Of a stretch of DNA of 64,000 nucleotides, positions 27,543 to 35,108 are shown piece by piece. Location: NCBI RefSeq assembly GCF_000686725.1, contig NZ_JMLK01000006.1, forward strand, positions 248,001 through 312,000, read 5' to 3'. Positions within the stretch are counted from its first letter, which is position 1. Every line of letters begins with the position of its first letter. A program made the translations under genes and the position numbers. The notes under the pieces are model-generated. The model did no database searches and was not told the origin of the DNA. It was given only the letters and a program-made list of their open reading frames with translations. Origin of the DNA: Clostridium akagii DSM 12554 (lineage in GTDB: Bacteria > Bacillota > Clostridia > Clostridiales > Clostridiaceae).

Positions 27543-27929
27543 ATGGATAATGAAACCAAGAATATAATAGAAAAATACAAATATGATCAACATACAAGAA
27601 AGTATTCAAATAAATATTTTTTTCATGAACATAAATATCATAGAGAAGTAAATACGAATAATGATGTAGAAAGAGCATTTAATGATATTAATAACAGTAT
27701 TAAGTATTTTGAAGAATCTTCTTTTAAATTAGAAGACGAGAATATTGAAGCTTTAGAAAAAGCGTTAGGTAAATATGAAATAGCAATACATAAAGTAATT
27801 CAGTGTTTTGATGATTCAGATTGCGAGTTTCAATATTCATCTGATGAATTGATGAAGTTAATAAATAATTGGGATGAATTCGAAAAAAAAATAGATAAAA
27901 TAGACGAAAAGAAACTTTACCAAGATTAG
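27543..27929 (+). CDS. Unknown helical protein 2 of the island
   Basis: 128 residues from ATG 27543. Very polar and probably all-helical (ERAFNDINNSIKYFEESSFKLEDENIEALEKALGKYEIAIHKVIQCFDD), ending in a Lys/Glu-rich tail. No membrane segment or enzymatic motif. Uses leader copy B. Not recognised. Confidence 0.6.
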   Translation: MDNETKNIIEKYKYDQHTRKYSNKYFFHEHKYHREVNTNNDVERAFNDINNSIKYFEESSFKLEDENIEALEKALGKYEIAIHKVIQCFDDSDCEFQYSSDELMKLINNWDEFEKKIDKIDEKKLYQD

Positions 27930-27964
27930 AACAAAGAATATGAATGTAAAGGGGTGTTGAGCGT

Positions 27965-28456
27965 ATGAATATAAAAGAACGATATGATGATGAAATCGAA
28001 AGAATGAAATTAAACAATGAAAAGAATGACCTTATAGAAATATTAAAACAAGGGATAAATTCAGATAAACTATATAATGCACTAAGATCTATATACTTAA
28101 TTGCTTTTAATTCCAAACCTATAAATAATGGTGATAACAATAAAGTTCAAGTTGTACATCAATTTAGTGATATGGATAATGCAGTAGTAAAGATAAAAGA
28201 ACTTATATTGGAATATGATAGAAACAATTTTATAACAGGTGAAACTACTAATAGAATTGAAAGTTGTCTGAATCTGCTTAAAAAATATTATACATTAAGT
28301 GCCACAAATGAAGAAATAAATTCAAAATCTGGAATGGTCAAAAATGAAAATTATAATAATCAAATATGCGGTGTTATAGGAACATATTATAATTTTAATG
28401 ATATACCAAATGACTCGTGGGTAGATATAAAAAAGTATATTATGGAAAGAATATAA
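27965..28456 (+). CDS. Unknown soluble protein 3 of the island
   Basis: 163 residues, ATG 27965 after GGGGTGTTGAGCGT, a variant of the GGAGTGTT start context. Helical N-terminal half (ERYDDEIERMKLNNEKNDLIEILKQGI) and a repeat-like middle. No recognised domain. The stop lies 60 bp before the next start. Confidence 0.6.
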   Translation: MNIKERYDDEIERMKLNNEKNDLIEILKQGINSDKLYNALRSIYLIAFNSKPINNGDNNKVQVVHQFSDMDNAVVKIKELILEYDRNNFITGETTNRIESCLNLLKKYYTLSATNEEINSKSGMVKNENYNNQICGVIGTYYNFNDIPNDSWVDIKKYIMERI

Positions 28457-28515
28457 ATTGGTGTTTTTTGTTACACTTAAAGGCATACAATATTTATAAG
28501 AAGGTGCTATTTTAT

Positions 28516-28752
28516 ATGGACAAACTTGAAAATATTATTAAAATGACAGAAGAAGAACTAATTGAAAGACATGATAAAGAAACAAAAGGATTTTCAATTA
28601 GTGGAGATTTTTATCTAAAAGAATATTATCGTAGGCAGCAAGAAAAATCTGATAGTAAAATGATGAAATATACTAAATGGATGACGATAATGGCTTTTAT
28701 AGTTATGATAGCTACAATTGTTAATGTTGTCGTATTTATTTATAGAAAATAG
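28516..28752 (+). CDS. Small C-tail-anchored membrane protein
   Basis: 78 residues from ATG 28516, after AAGGTG. A polar N-terminal half with LIERHDKETKGFSISGDFYLKEYYRRQQEKSD is followed by a single membrane helix (about 55-75, MTIMAFIVMIATIVNVVVFIY) and a short basic end. The pattern is common among small proteins of clostridial mobile elements; function unknown. Confidence 0.65.
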   Translation: MDKLENIIKMTEEELIERHDKETKGFSISGDFYLKEYYRRQQEKSDSKMMKYTKWMTIMAFIVMIATIVNVVVFIYRK

Positions 28753-28847
28753 GTATAAATTTTTACTGGCATATATAGTTTCGATTTGGCAAAAGAAGGA
28801 CAATCTCTTTCAGGTGCAGAAATACATATAAGAGGGAAGTGCAATTT

Positions 28848-29243
28848 ATGATAAGCAAAAAATTTATTGAATATTATGCTATAGAAATGAACGCTATAGG
28901 CGACCAAATCATTAAAATTACAAAAATATCAGCATGAATAAGGGAAACTCCTTATGAAAGAGGTAAAGGTAGTATTGAAAATGGCTATAAAGCTGTAAGT
29001 GAATTAAGGAAACTAAAGTTAACAATACTACTAATGGATGTTGTAGTTGAAGTTCAAGAAGATCATGAGAAATTAATAAACGAAATGCAAATGTATATTG
29101 ATGGTACGGAAATAATGTTTAAAGCCGTGGACAATGATAATATAGATAAAGAAATGTTACACAAAGGATGCTCGTTTCAAGAGAAAGCTACAATATTAAT
29201 TCCAAAAACAATTGAGCGAATTTGTAAAATATTTGGGATATAA
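28848..29243 (+). pseudogene. Unknown small helical protein, interrupted by an in-frame TGA
   Basis: One frame runs from ATG 28848 to TAA 29243 with a single stop, TGA at 28935. Upstream: MISKKFIEYYAIEMNAIGDQ; downstream: RETPYERGKGSIENGYKAVSELRKLKL and a helical tail. A restart at ATG 29034 would give 69 residues. GGGAAGTG precedes the start. The reading frame is otherwise intact, so the lesion looks recent. Confidence 0.6.
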
Positions 29244-29275
29244 AAGAGAAAAACAATATATGAAGTTATAAAGTT

Positions 29276-29304
29276 GAAAGAACTCTTAGCGGGTTCTTTT
29301 TTAT
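29276..29304 (+). terminator. Terminator after the interrupted gene
   Basis: AAAGAACTC and GGGTTCTTTT form a short stem with a T run. Confidence 0.65.
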
Positions 29305-29351
29305 TGTTAATAGTGATAATAAATAATATTATAAGTAAATAAAGGATAATA

Positions 29352-29402
29352 CACTCGAAATATAGAAATATATATGTAATAAAATATATTTATAGGAGTG
29401 TT
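29352..29402 (+). promoter_or_regulatory. Shared leader element, copy C
   Basis: CACTCGAAATATAGAAATATAT, loop containing GTAATAAA, ATATATTTAT, then AGGAGTGTT before the next gene. The flank AAAGGATAAT..CACTCGAAA also matches copy B (AAAGGGTTATTCGCTCGAAA), so the duplicated unit is about 65 bp. Confidence 0.55.
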
Positions 29403-29407
29403 GTAAT

Positions 29408-29722
29408 ATGGTTGACATTTACAAATTTACATTAATTAATACCGACTCTAGTTTAAATTTGAAAAATATTAAAGATGAAATCGATGGAGTTTTAGAAGAT
29501 ATGATAGCTGGTAAAAATAAAAAGAAACCAGTATTCAAGGATGTTATTGATTTAACAATAATTGATTTACAGAAAAGTTTTGTAAAAATTGAAGCTAAAA
29601 CAATATCTGGAGATACCACTTGGAGAAGAAATTTTGGACAAAAGTTGAAGAAGAAGGTATCACAAAATTATCTTAGTTCAGATGATGAACATAGAATGTT
29701 TAAACCACGCATTGAAAACTAA
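29408..29722 (+). CDS. Unknown small basic protein 4 of the island
   Basis: 104 residues. The N-terminal two thirds look like an alpha/beta domain (YKFTLINTDSSLNLKNIKDEIDGVLEDMIAG..FKDVIDLTIIDLQKSFVKIEAKTISGDTTW). The C-terminus is Lys/Arg-rich (RRNFGQKLKKKVSQ). Uses leader copy C. Not recognised. Confidence 0.6.
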   Translation: MVDIYKFTLINTDSSLNLKNIKDEIDGVLEDMIAGKNKKKPVFKDVIDLTIIDLQKSFVKIEAKTISGDTTWRRNFGQKLKKKVSQNYLSSDDEHRMFKPRIEN

Positions 29723-29750
29723 AATAATTAGTAAGAGGTAAAATAATATT

Positions 29751-30254
29751 ATGTGTAACTTGGGATTTAAAAAGATAACAGCAGATAACTGGAGAGAAAA
29801 GGATGAAATCAATTCATATTTTAAAACTATTTATGAAAATGGAAAATCTGCCGATATCGATATGAATAAGAAAGTTGATGCTATACTTGAACCCAAATTA
29901 AATGAAAAAGTACCATTAGAAGTAAAACAATTATTTGAGGTTGCGAGAGGTGCTATTATTTATGGATATTTCTTTTATCCATTGTATGCATTAGGAATGG
30001 AACAACTATTCAGAGTTAGGGAGTCAGCTGTACATTTCAAATGCAGTGAAATAGGTGAAATAGGTAAAAACTTTCATAGAAACATAGATATATTAAATGC
30101 TTATAATATAATAGAGGATAAAGAACTTTGGCATAGTATTAGAGAAATAAGAAATGAATTTTCACATGCCAATATGCAAGAAATTATACCACTAAATGTC
30201 GCTATTCAAGAAATAAATAGTTGCGTCAAAGATATAAATTCATTATTTATATAA
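29751..30254 (+). CDS. HEPN-like protein (possible RNase-fold toxin or defence factor)
   Basis: 167 residues, helical. Near residues 128-140 it has IREIRNEFSHANMQ, that is R-x4-H, the signature of HEPN ribonuclease domains (DUF4145-like proteins share RNEFSH). Earlier segments (LFEVARGAIIYGYFFYPLYALGMEQLFRVRESAV) fit the first helices of such domains. HEPN proteins commonly act as toxins or abortive-infection nucleases; many homologues have other roles. It follows the previous gene by 28 bp, with GAGGT upstream. No obvious nucleotidyltransferase partner lies beside it. Confidence 0.55.
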   Translation: MCNLGFKKITADNWREKDEINSYFKTIYENGKSADIDMNKKVDAILEPKLNEKVPLEVKQLFEVARGAIIYGYFFYPLYALGMEQLFRVRESAVHFKCSEIGEIGKNFHRNIDILNAYNIIEDKELWHSIREIRNEFSHANMQEIIPLNVAIQEINSCVKDINSLFI

Positions 30255-30351
30255 GAGTCAGAAATAACTTTTTTATTTTGTAACAAATAAAGGATATTGA
30301 ACTAAAATTGTAGAATAAGGTTATAAGATACAATTTTAGGGAGATGAGATT

Positions 30352-30672
30352 ATGGAGTGGAAATTTGTAAATAAAAGAAAAGAATCATATGCTTCCAAGA
30401 GTGGTGAATACAAGTTAAATGATATAGTTGAAATAAAAGAGAATGATGGTCAAGTATATTATAGAATATATCTTAACAATGCACCTTTTTATGTAAAAGT
30501 GCCAGCGGATATTATTTTATTGAGTCAAATAAAAGATATAACTTGGACTAAAGAGCCTAATACAAATGTTGTTAAAAGTAATAGTGATGAAGAAATATAT
30601 CTTAGCAAAATATTAAATAGATTCAATTACAAAAGTAATTTTTGTGAAGGAACTATTAAAGATCTTCTATAG
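30352..30672 (+). CDS. Unknown small beta-rich protein 5 of the island
   Basis: 106 residues from ATG 30352. The N-terminal half is beta-rich (YKLNDIVEIKENDGQVYYRIYLNNAPFYVKVPADI). The leader contains AAAATTGTA/TACAATTTT, a different 9-bp hairpin directly upstream of GGGAGATGAG. Function not recognised. Confidence 0.6.
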   Translation: MEWKFVNKRKESYASKSGEYKLNDIVEIKENDGQVYYRIYLNNAPFYVKVPADIILLSQIKDITWTKEPNTNVVKSNSDEEIYLSKILNRFNYKSNFCEGTIKDLL

Positions 30673-30758
30673 TTTATAAAAGCACCTATTAATTTAGAGT
30701 TCTTTTATTTGACTTATTTTATAAAGTTTATACCGATATTGGGTGTAGAGGTGAGAAA

Positions 30759-31340
30759 ATGGCAAAAGAAAATATAAAAATGATATATAAAAAAGACTAC
30801 AATAAATATATGAAAATTTTTAGTGAGCATCTTTGTGATATAGATAATTATGCTTATTATAAAGATTTATATAAAGGTATCTATGATACATATGGCGAAA
30901 AGATAAAGAATGAAGAACTAGATGTTGATGTGGAAATTGTAAGATTAAAATCTAAACTTGGTAAATTTGATACTTTAACAAAAAATCTAAATATTAGTTT
31001 AATTTTCATGGGTATGTCCTTTTTTTTGAATTGTTTGGTATTATCTTATAGCCAAGGTGATTATAGTAATAATCAAAAATCTATATTTAGTATAATATTA
31101 GGAGCAACGGGATTATTAGCTATAATTTTAGCTGTACATAAGGGTATGAAGAGAAATGAAGGTTATATATTAGATTTATCCTTACAGGTGATTGAAGATA
31201 TTGAAAAAGAAATGAAAGAGGATAAATCAAAAAATGATTTGGTATTAAATGAAGTAGCTGCTACTTTAGATACAGAAGACAAACTGGATATTGTATTACA
31301 GAATACTAAGCAAATAAAAGAATTTCTAGGAATTAAGTAA
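30759..31340 (+). CDS. Two-helix membrane protein, paralogue 1
   Basis: 193 residues. A cytoplasmic helical N-terminus (1-78), two membrane helices (about 80-98 and 106-126), then a helical tail ending in EVAATLDTED..LDIVLQNTKQIKEFLGIK. The last 30 residues are almost identical to those of the next gene, while the rest is diverged. The topology recalls SLATT-type two-helix effectors, but I see no decisive motif. A perfect terminator follows. Confidence 0.62.
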   Translation: MAKENIKMIYKKDYNKYMKIFSEHLCDIDNYAYYKDLYKGIYDTYGEKIKNEELDVDVEIVRLKSKLGKFDTLTKNLNISLIFMGMSFFLNCLVLSYSQGDYSNNQKSIFSIILGATGLLAIILAVHKGMKRNEGYILDLSLQVIEDIEKEMKEDKSKNDLVLNEVAATLDTEDKLDIVLQNTKQIKEFLGIK

Positions 31341-31370
31341 ACACCTATTAAATTAGGTGTTTTATTTTAG
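31339..31370 (+). terminator. Terminator between the two paralogues
   Basis: AAACACCTATTA pairs with TAAATTAGGTGTTT (stem about 11 bp), followed by TATTTTAG. Confidence 0.75.
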
Positions 31371-31422
31371 TAAAGTTTCACCTAAATATATCGAATATTG
31401 GTATATTGAGGTGATGTAATAA

Positions 31423-32034
31423 TTGAAAGATAAAACAAATAAAGATAAAAGAATGTACAAAATATACTTAGATGTGTATTTAGAAGAATCTAGTGACAAT
31501 CAATTAAAAGAAAAAGAGGAAAATAATTATAAAGACATCTTTAAGTTGGTAGAATTAATAAGAAAAGAATATATTGAAAAAATCAAAAATGATAAATTGG
31601 ATATTATAGCGGAGCAAATTAGACTTGAGCATAGTATAGGGAGATACAGTACTCCATTTATTAATGGCTCGACAAGCTTATTTATAGCAATAACAGTTTC
31701 AATTACATCTCTTTTTTTTCAAAGCTTGGGTGTTTTTAATAATATAGATATAAAAGGATTACCAACGTATATTTCTGAGCCGTTATCACTTCTTTTAAAG
31801 ATAATAACTTTCACATTATTAATATCTTATACTGTAAAATTATTAGACGATAATTTTAGTAGAAAAAACAGAAATACATCAGTAATAAATAACGTGAGAT
31901 TGAAAGTATTAAAAGAATGCATAAAAGATACTAAAAATATTGATGAAGTAGCTGTTACTTTAGATTCAGAAGACGAACTGTATATTGTATTAGAGAATAC
32001 TAAGCAAATAAAAGAATTTCTGGGAATTAAGTGA
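31423..32034 (+). CDS. Two-helix membrane protein, paralogue 2
   Basis: 203 residues from TTG 31423 after GAGGTGATG. Same plan as the previous gene: acidic/basic helical N-terminus, two membrane helices (about 82-102 and 122-143), and the conserved C-terminal tail EVAVTLDSEDELYIVLENTKQIKEFLGIK. The DNA of the tail is also nearly identical, so it derives from a recent duplication or gene conversion. Function unknown. Confidence 0.62.
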   Translation: MKDKTNKDKRMYKIYLDVYLEESSDNQLKEKEENNYKDIFKLVELIRKEYIEKIKNDKLDIIAEQIRLEHSIGRYSTPFINGSTSLFIAITVSITSLFFQSLGVFNNIDIKGLPTYISEPLSLLLKIITFTLLISYTVKLLDDNFSRKNRNTSVINNVRLKVLKECIKDTKNIDEVAVTLDSEDELYIVLENTKQIKEFLGIK

Positions 32035-32066
32035 GAATATATAAATTTATGATCGGGGTGTTTAGT

Positions 32067-32453
32067 ATGTGTGAAATTAAAAATTATAAGAAAATAGAAA
32101 ATATATTTGATAAAAACATTGATTTAATGTTGATTAAAATTGACAAAATTACTCTGATAAATAAACTTAAAGATATAGAAAATAAAATTAGACAAATATG
32201 TACAGTAAATAAATATAAAGATTTTCAAGTAAATAAATATAGATTAAAATTATCATCTGAAGACAACAACTATTACGTTGCATTTAAAAGTTTTAAATTT
32301 CTTATTTATATAAAAATCCCTAATGATTTTGAGAAAATGTATAGGCTAGATGAACTCGTTAGTATTAAATATTCAAAAGAATTATTAGATGCATTATTTG
32401 AAATATATAGCAACATAGAAACCATATTTACAGATAATACAGAAATTTATTAG
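32067..32453 (+). CDS. Unknown small protein 6 of the island
   Basis: 128 residues from ATG 32067, after GGGGTGTTTAGT, again similar to the shared start context. Helical N-terminus, then a strand-rich part (KYRLKLSSEDNNYYVAFKSFKFLIYIKIP). No recognised domain. It is the last intact gene before the tail-gene relics. Confidence 0.55.
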   Translation: MCEIKNYKKIENIFDKNIDLMLIKIDKITLINKLKDIENKIRQICTVNKYKDFQVNKYRLKLSSEDNNYYVAFKSFKFLIYIKIPNDFEKMYRLDELVSIKYSKELLDALFEIYSNIETIFTDNTEIY

Positions 32454-32502
32454 TGTTAGGTTTTTTTTGAACTCCAAAACGTGATACAATAGATTTAAAG
32501 AA

Positions 32503-33192
32503 GGTGTAATATATAATGATTTAGGATTGTTTATAAAAAGTAGACCTAACATCCCAATAGCTGAAAAAAATATTAATATAATAGATGCTGAAGGTATGAA
32601 TGGAAGTCTCACGGAAGATATAGGAACATATAAATCTATAGAAATTGAGATTGATTTTAGTACAGTGGATGAAACTAATTTTATGAAAAATTAAGATACA
32701 TAAAAGCATGGCTACAGAACGTGGACAATGATAGGTTGATTTTGAATGATGATAGAGATTTTTTCTATAAAGTTGATTATGTTAAATTAGATGCTTCGAT
32801 TACTAGAACTTATAAAATACTTGGCAATTTTAAGGCTACATTCGTTTGTAAGCCTTTTTCTTTTGCCTTTGGTGGACCCAATAAATCAATAATTATTACT
32901 AGCGGAAATATGATAATGAACAACGGTACTGTAAAAAGCAACACTATAATTAATATCTTATGGTACTAGAGATATGCAACTATATGTAAATAGTAGAGAG
33001 ATAATTATTAATAATTTAGTAAGTTATATGACTTTAGACAGCGTATTAAAAGAAGCTTACAATGATACATATGCTAATTTGAATAATATAATAAGTGGAG
33101 ATTATCCCTATTTCCATGTAGGAAAAAATATAATAACTTGGGTTGGCAATATAACAAAAATAGAAATTATACCAAATTGGTGTTACTTATGA
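32503..33192 (+). pseudogene. Phage distal tail protein (Dit), decayed
   Basis: Three segments in different frames line up as one Dit protein. Frame 1 (32503-32693) reads LGLFIKSRPNIPIAEKNINI..; after a frameshift near 32690 comes IKAWLQNVDNDRLILNDDRDFFYKVDYV..TFVCKPFSF; after a second near 32965 comes TRDMQLYVNS..and the typical end DYPYFHVGKNIITWVGNITKIEIIPNW. The N-terminal start is missing. Dit forms the hub joining tail tube and baseplate in siphophages. Confidence 0.72.
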
Positions 33193-33234
33193 AGTAGTGC
33201 CTTTTATTTTATACAAAGAAAGGCAGGTTAAACA

Positions 33235-33387
33235 ATGGCACAAGATATAAAAAAATTATATTGGGATATAGATAAAGATTTAATACAAAATATAACTGCA
33301 CAACAGAATGATGCAAAGAGTAGATACATAAGGTTTCATCTAATATCAAGTTCTCTTGCAATGGATTTAATATCAATCTTTACATGA
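33235..33387 (+). pseudogene. Phage baseplate upper protein (BppU) N-terminal fragment
   Basis: 50 residues from ATG 33235 (AAAGGCAGG upstream). LIQNITAQQNDAKSRYIRFHLISSSLAMDL matches the start of BppU-like N-terminal domains. The match stops where the right direct repeat begins, and the frame ends at TGA 33385 within the repeat. This is where the prophage was cut off. Confidence 0.6.
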
Positions 33388-33402
33388 GTTTGGAAATAAA
33401 TG
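33358..33402 (+). repeat. Right direct repeat of the 9-kb element (att-like)
   Basis: The core 33368-33402 matches 24343-24377 at 33 of 35 positions. Flanking sequence after each copy differs, but both are followed by small inverted repeats (ATGAGTT..AACTCAT on the left; AAATCGTATGAGT..ACTTATACGATTT on the right). Confidence 0.7.
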
Positions 33403-33460
33403 CAAATCGTATGAGTAAACCAACTTATACGATTTAAGCCCAACATATATATTTTTTTAT

Positions 33461-33510
33461 TAAAGCCACCTTTATATCAGTAAAATGATATGGAGGTGGC
33501 TTTATTTTGT
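33461..33510 (+). terminator. Strong hairpin terminator past the right repeat
   Basis: AAAGCCACCTTTATATCA pairs with TGATATGGAGGTGGCTTT over about 17 bp, followed by ATTTTGT. It separates the prophage remnant from the regulator gene. Confidence 0.8.
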
Positions 33511-33578
33511 AAAGATAGATGTATTAGCAGCAGTGAGAAAATGTACATATATGTAGTAACTCTTTTTATTGATATTTG

Positions 33579-33607
33579 TTGATTGTTACTATAACATAGG
33601 ATATAAT
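33579..33607 (+). promoter_or_regulatory. Promoter of the RRNPP-type regulator gene
   Basis: TTGATT at 33579 and TATAAT at 33602 with 17-bp spacing, 31 bp before the start codon. Confidence 0.6.
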
Positions 33608-33638
33608 ATATGTAATAAATGGTATAAGAGGTGCTGGG

Positions 33639-34934
33639 ATGGAATTTCCAACTACAGGTGAAAAAGTTAAAAAGCTAAGACAGCAATTAAGCATTATACA
33701 AGAAGATCTAATTTCTGAAAATGTCACTAGAGGTCTTATAAGTATGATTGAGACTGACAGGCGAGATGTAACTTATAAGACTGCTGTAAAATTGGCAGAA
33801 AAATTTAGTGAAAAGGCGGAGGAACTTAACATTATTTTAAATATTGATGAAGCTTACTTGATGCGTTCACCAAAAGAAGATGCAGAGGTATACTGCATAA
33901 ATAAACTCAAAAACGAAGACATAACAAAAAAAGCATTAGATGGAATTTTTAAATTGGCTGAAGAATACAAATTGACAGAAGTTATGGCTAAAGCATATTG
34001 CGTACTAGGAGAGGTTAACGTTAAAGAAAAAATGTTTGAAGAAGCTTGCGATAATTATAAAAAAGCCAGAGAAATATATACTAGCATTAATAAAAATGAA
34101 AAGTTAGGATATGTTTATTGGAGACTTGGATATTTTAAAGCAGAGGCTCTAAAATATGATGCTGCTATTGAATATTATCAGCTAAGCCAATACTATTGCT
34201 CTGAGTATGATGATTTTAACACCAAAAAGGCTTGTTTATATTCTTTGGCAAATAGCTATGAGTACACTAACCAGATAGATTTAGCATTAGATATTATTGA
34301 AAGATTTTTATCAATATGCCATGAAGGAGAAGACTATCAATTATATATATTTGCTCAAGGCATAAAGGCTAATTGCTACGATGCTAAGAAGGAATATGAT
34401 AAGGTTATAAAGATATATCAAGATACTCTTTTAAAAATACCAGATGAAAAAAATCATTCGCTGGGATATATTTACAATAACTTGGGGCTAGCATATTGTC
34501 GTATAAATAACTATAAAGAAAGTTTGAAATACTTTGAAATGGCAGAGAATTTTAGAAGAGAATTTGATATTACAAAATTATCACATAGTCTTATAGAAAA
34601 ATCGGAAGTATTTATTATGAAGAAACAATATAATGATGCAATTGAAACCATAGAAATGGGTATAAAGTATGCACAACAATATAATGACATAGAGTATTTG
34701 TTAAATGGGTATAATTTATTGGCAGAAATATACGATAAAATTAATAATAGTGAAAATTTGGAGAGCATTTATCTTAATATTGTTGGCTTATTGAAGAAAA
34801 CTGAAAATAATGATAGGTTAAAAAACATCTATGAAAAATTGAGCTTAATGTACTCAAAGCAAAATAAGATAAGCCAATGCGAAGAATATTTGTTATTATC
34901 AATAAATTTAGGTTGTATGGAGGCTTTAATATGA
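33639..34934 (+). CDS. RRNPP-type peptide-responsive transcription regulator (HTH + TPR)
   Basis: 431 residues. An N-terminal Xre-type helix-turn-helix (about 5-65, GEKVKKLRQQLSIIQEDLI..RGLISMIETDRRDVTYKTAVKLAEKF) is followed by at least six tetratricopeptide repeats (about 100-425; e.g. GYVYWRLGYFKAEALKYDAAIEYYQLS, GYIYNNLGLAYCRINNYKESLKYFEMAE). This is the architecture of PlcR/Rap-like and clostridial QsrB regulators, which bind short secreted peptides re-imported by Opp. A small secreted-peptide gene overlaps its stop. Targets unknown; the neighbouring small genes are candidates. Confidence 0.82.
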   Translation: MEFPTTGEKVKKLRQQLSIIQEDLISENVTRGLISMIETDRRDVTYKTAVKLAEKFSEKAEELNIILNIDEAYLMRSPKEDAEVYCINKLKNEDITKKALDGIFKLAEEYKLTEVMAKAYCVLGEVNVKEKMFEEACDNYKKAREIYTSINKNEKLGYVYWRLGYFKAEALKYDAAIEYYQLSQYYCSEYDDFNTKKACLYSLANSYEYTNQIDLALDIIERFLSICHEGEDYQLYIFAQGIKANCYDAKKEYDKVIKIYQDTLLKIPDEKNHSLGYIYNNLGLAYCRINNYKESLKYFEMAENFRREFDITKLSHSLIEKSEVFIMKKQYNDAIETIEMGIKYAQQYNDIEYLLNGYNLLAEIYDKINNSENLESIYLNIVGLLKKTENNDRLKNIYEKLSLMYSKQNKISQCEEYLLLSINLGCMEALI

Positions 34935-35086
34935 AAAAAAAACCAATAAAATTATTGACAATCACATTAGGTGGTCTAATGCTAGCACTGACTATAATAC
35001 TATCTTCAGGAGTAGTAAACCATAGCCAAGCAGTAATTAGTTATCAGCATAGTGTCACTCCGCAAGAGCATATGCCTAATGGTTGA
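34931..35086 (+). CDS. Putative signal-peptide precursor of the RRNPP pair
   Basis: 51 residues. The ATG overlaps the regulator stop (ATGA), so the two are translationally coupled. MKKKPIKLLTITLGG.. is a basic start plus hydrophobic helix to about residue 28, then a possible signal-peptidase site near HSQA and a polar tail ending PQEHMPNG. This is the size and form of Phr/PapR/Qss propeptides, whose C-terminal 5-10 residues become the signal. GGAGG (in the end of the regulator) is the ribosome-binding site. Confidence 0.75.
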   Translation: MKKKPIKLLTITLGGLMLALTIILSSGVVNHSQAVISYQHSVTPQEHMPNG

Positions 35087-35108
35087 ACTTAAATAAAGGT
35101 GCAATGAA

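Larger units (their letters stand above)
24332..33402. mobile_element. Degenerate prophage remnant downstream of spo0A
   Basis: Bounded by direct repeats. The left end has a tyrosine-recombinase pseudogene. The middle holds an HNH-type fragment and many short genes of unknown function. The right end has relics of distal-tail (Dit) and baseplate (BppU) genes. The backbone genes around it (spoIVB-spo0A on the left; nudF-spoIIM further right) are normally close together in this group, supporting insertion. Structural, packaging and lysis genes are otherwise absent, so it cannot form a phage. Confidence 0.72.

Noticed and set aside
27724-28140. Minus-strand 138-residue frame in the prophage remnant
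   Set aside because: It spans two plus-strand genes and their start signals; composition looks like antisense.
30759-32034. CBASS-type defence operon (SLATT effector with nucleotidyltransferase)
   Set aside because: No cyclic-nucleotide synthase is encoded nearby; only the two-helix topology agrees.
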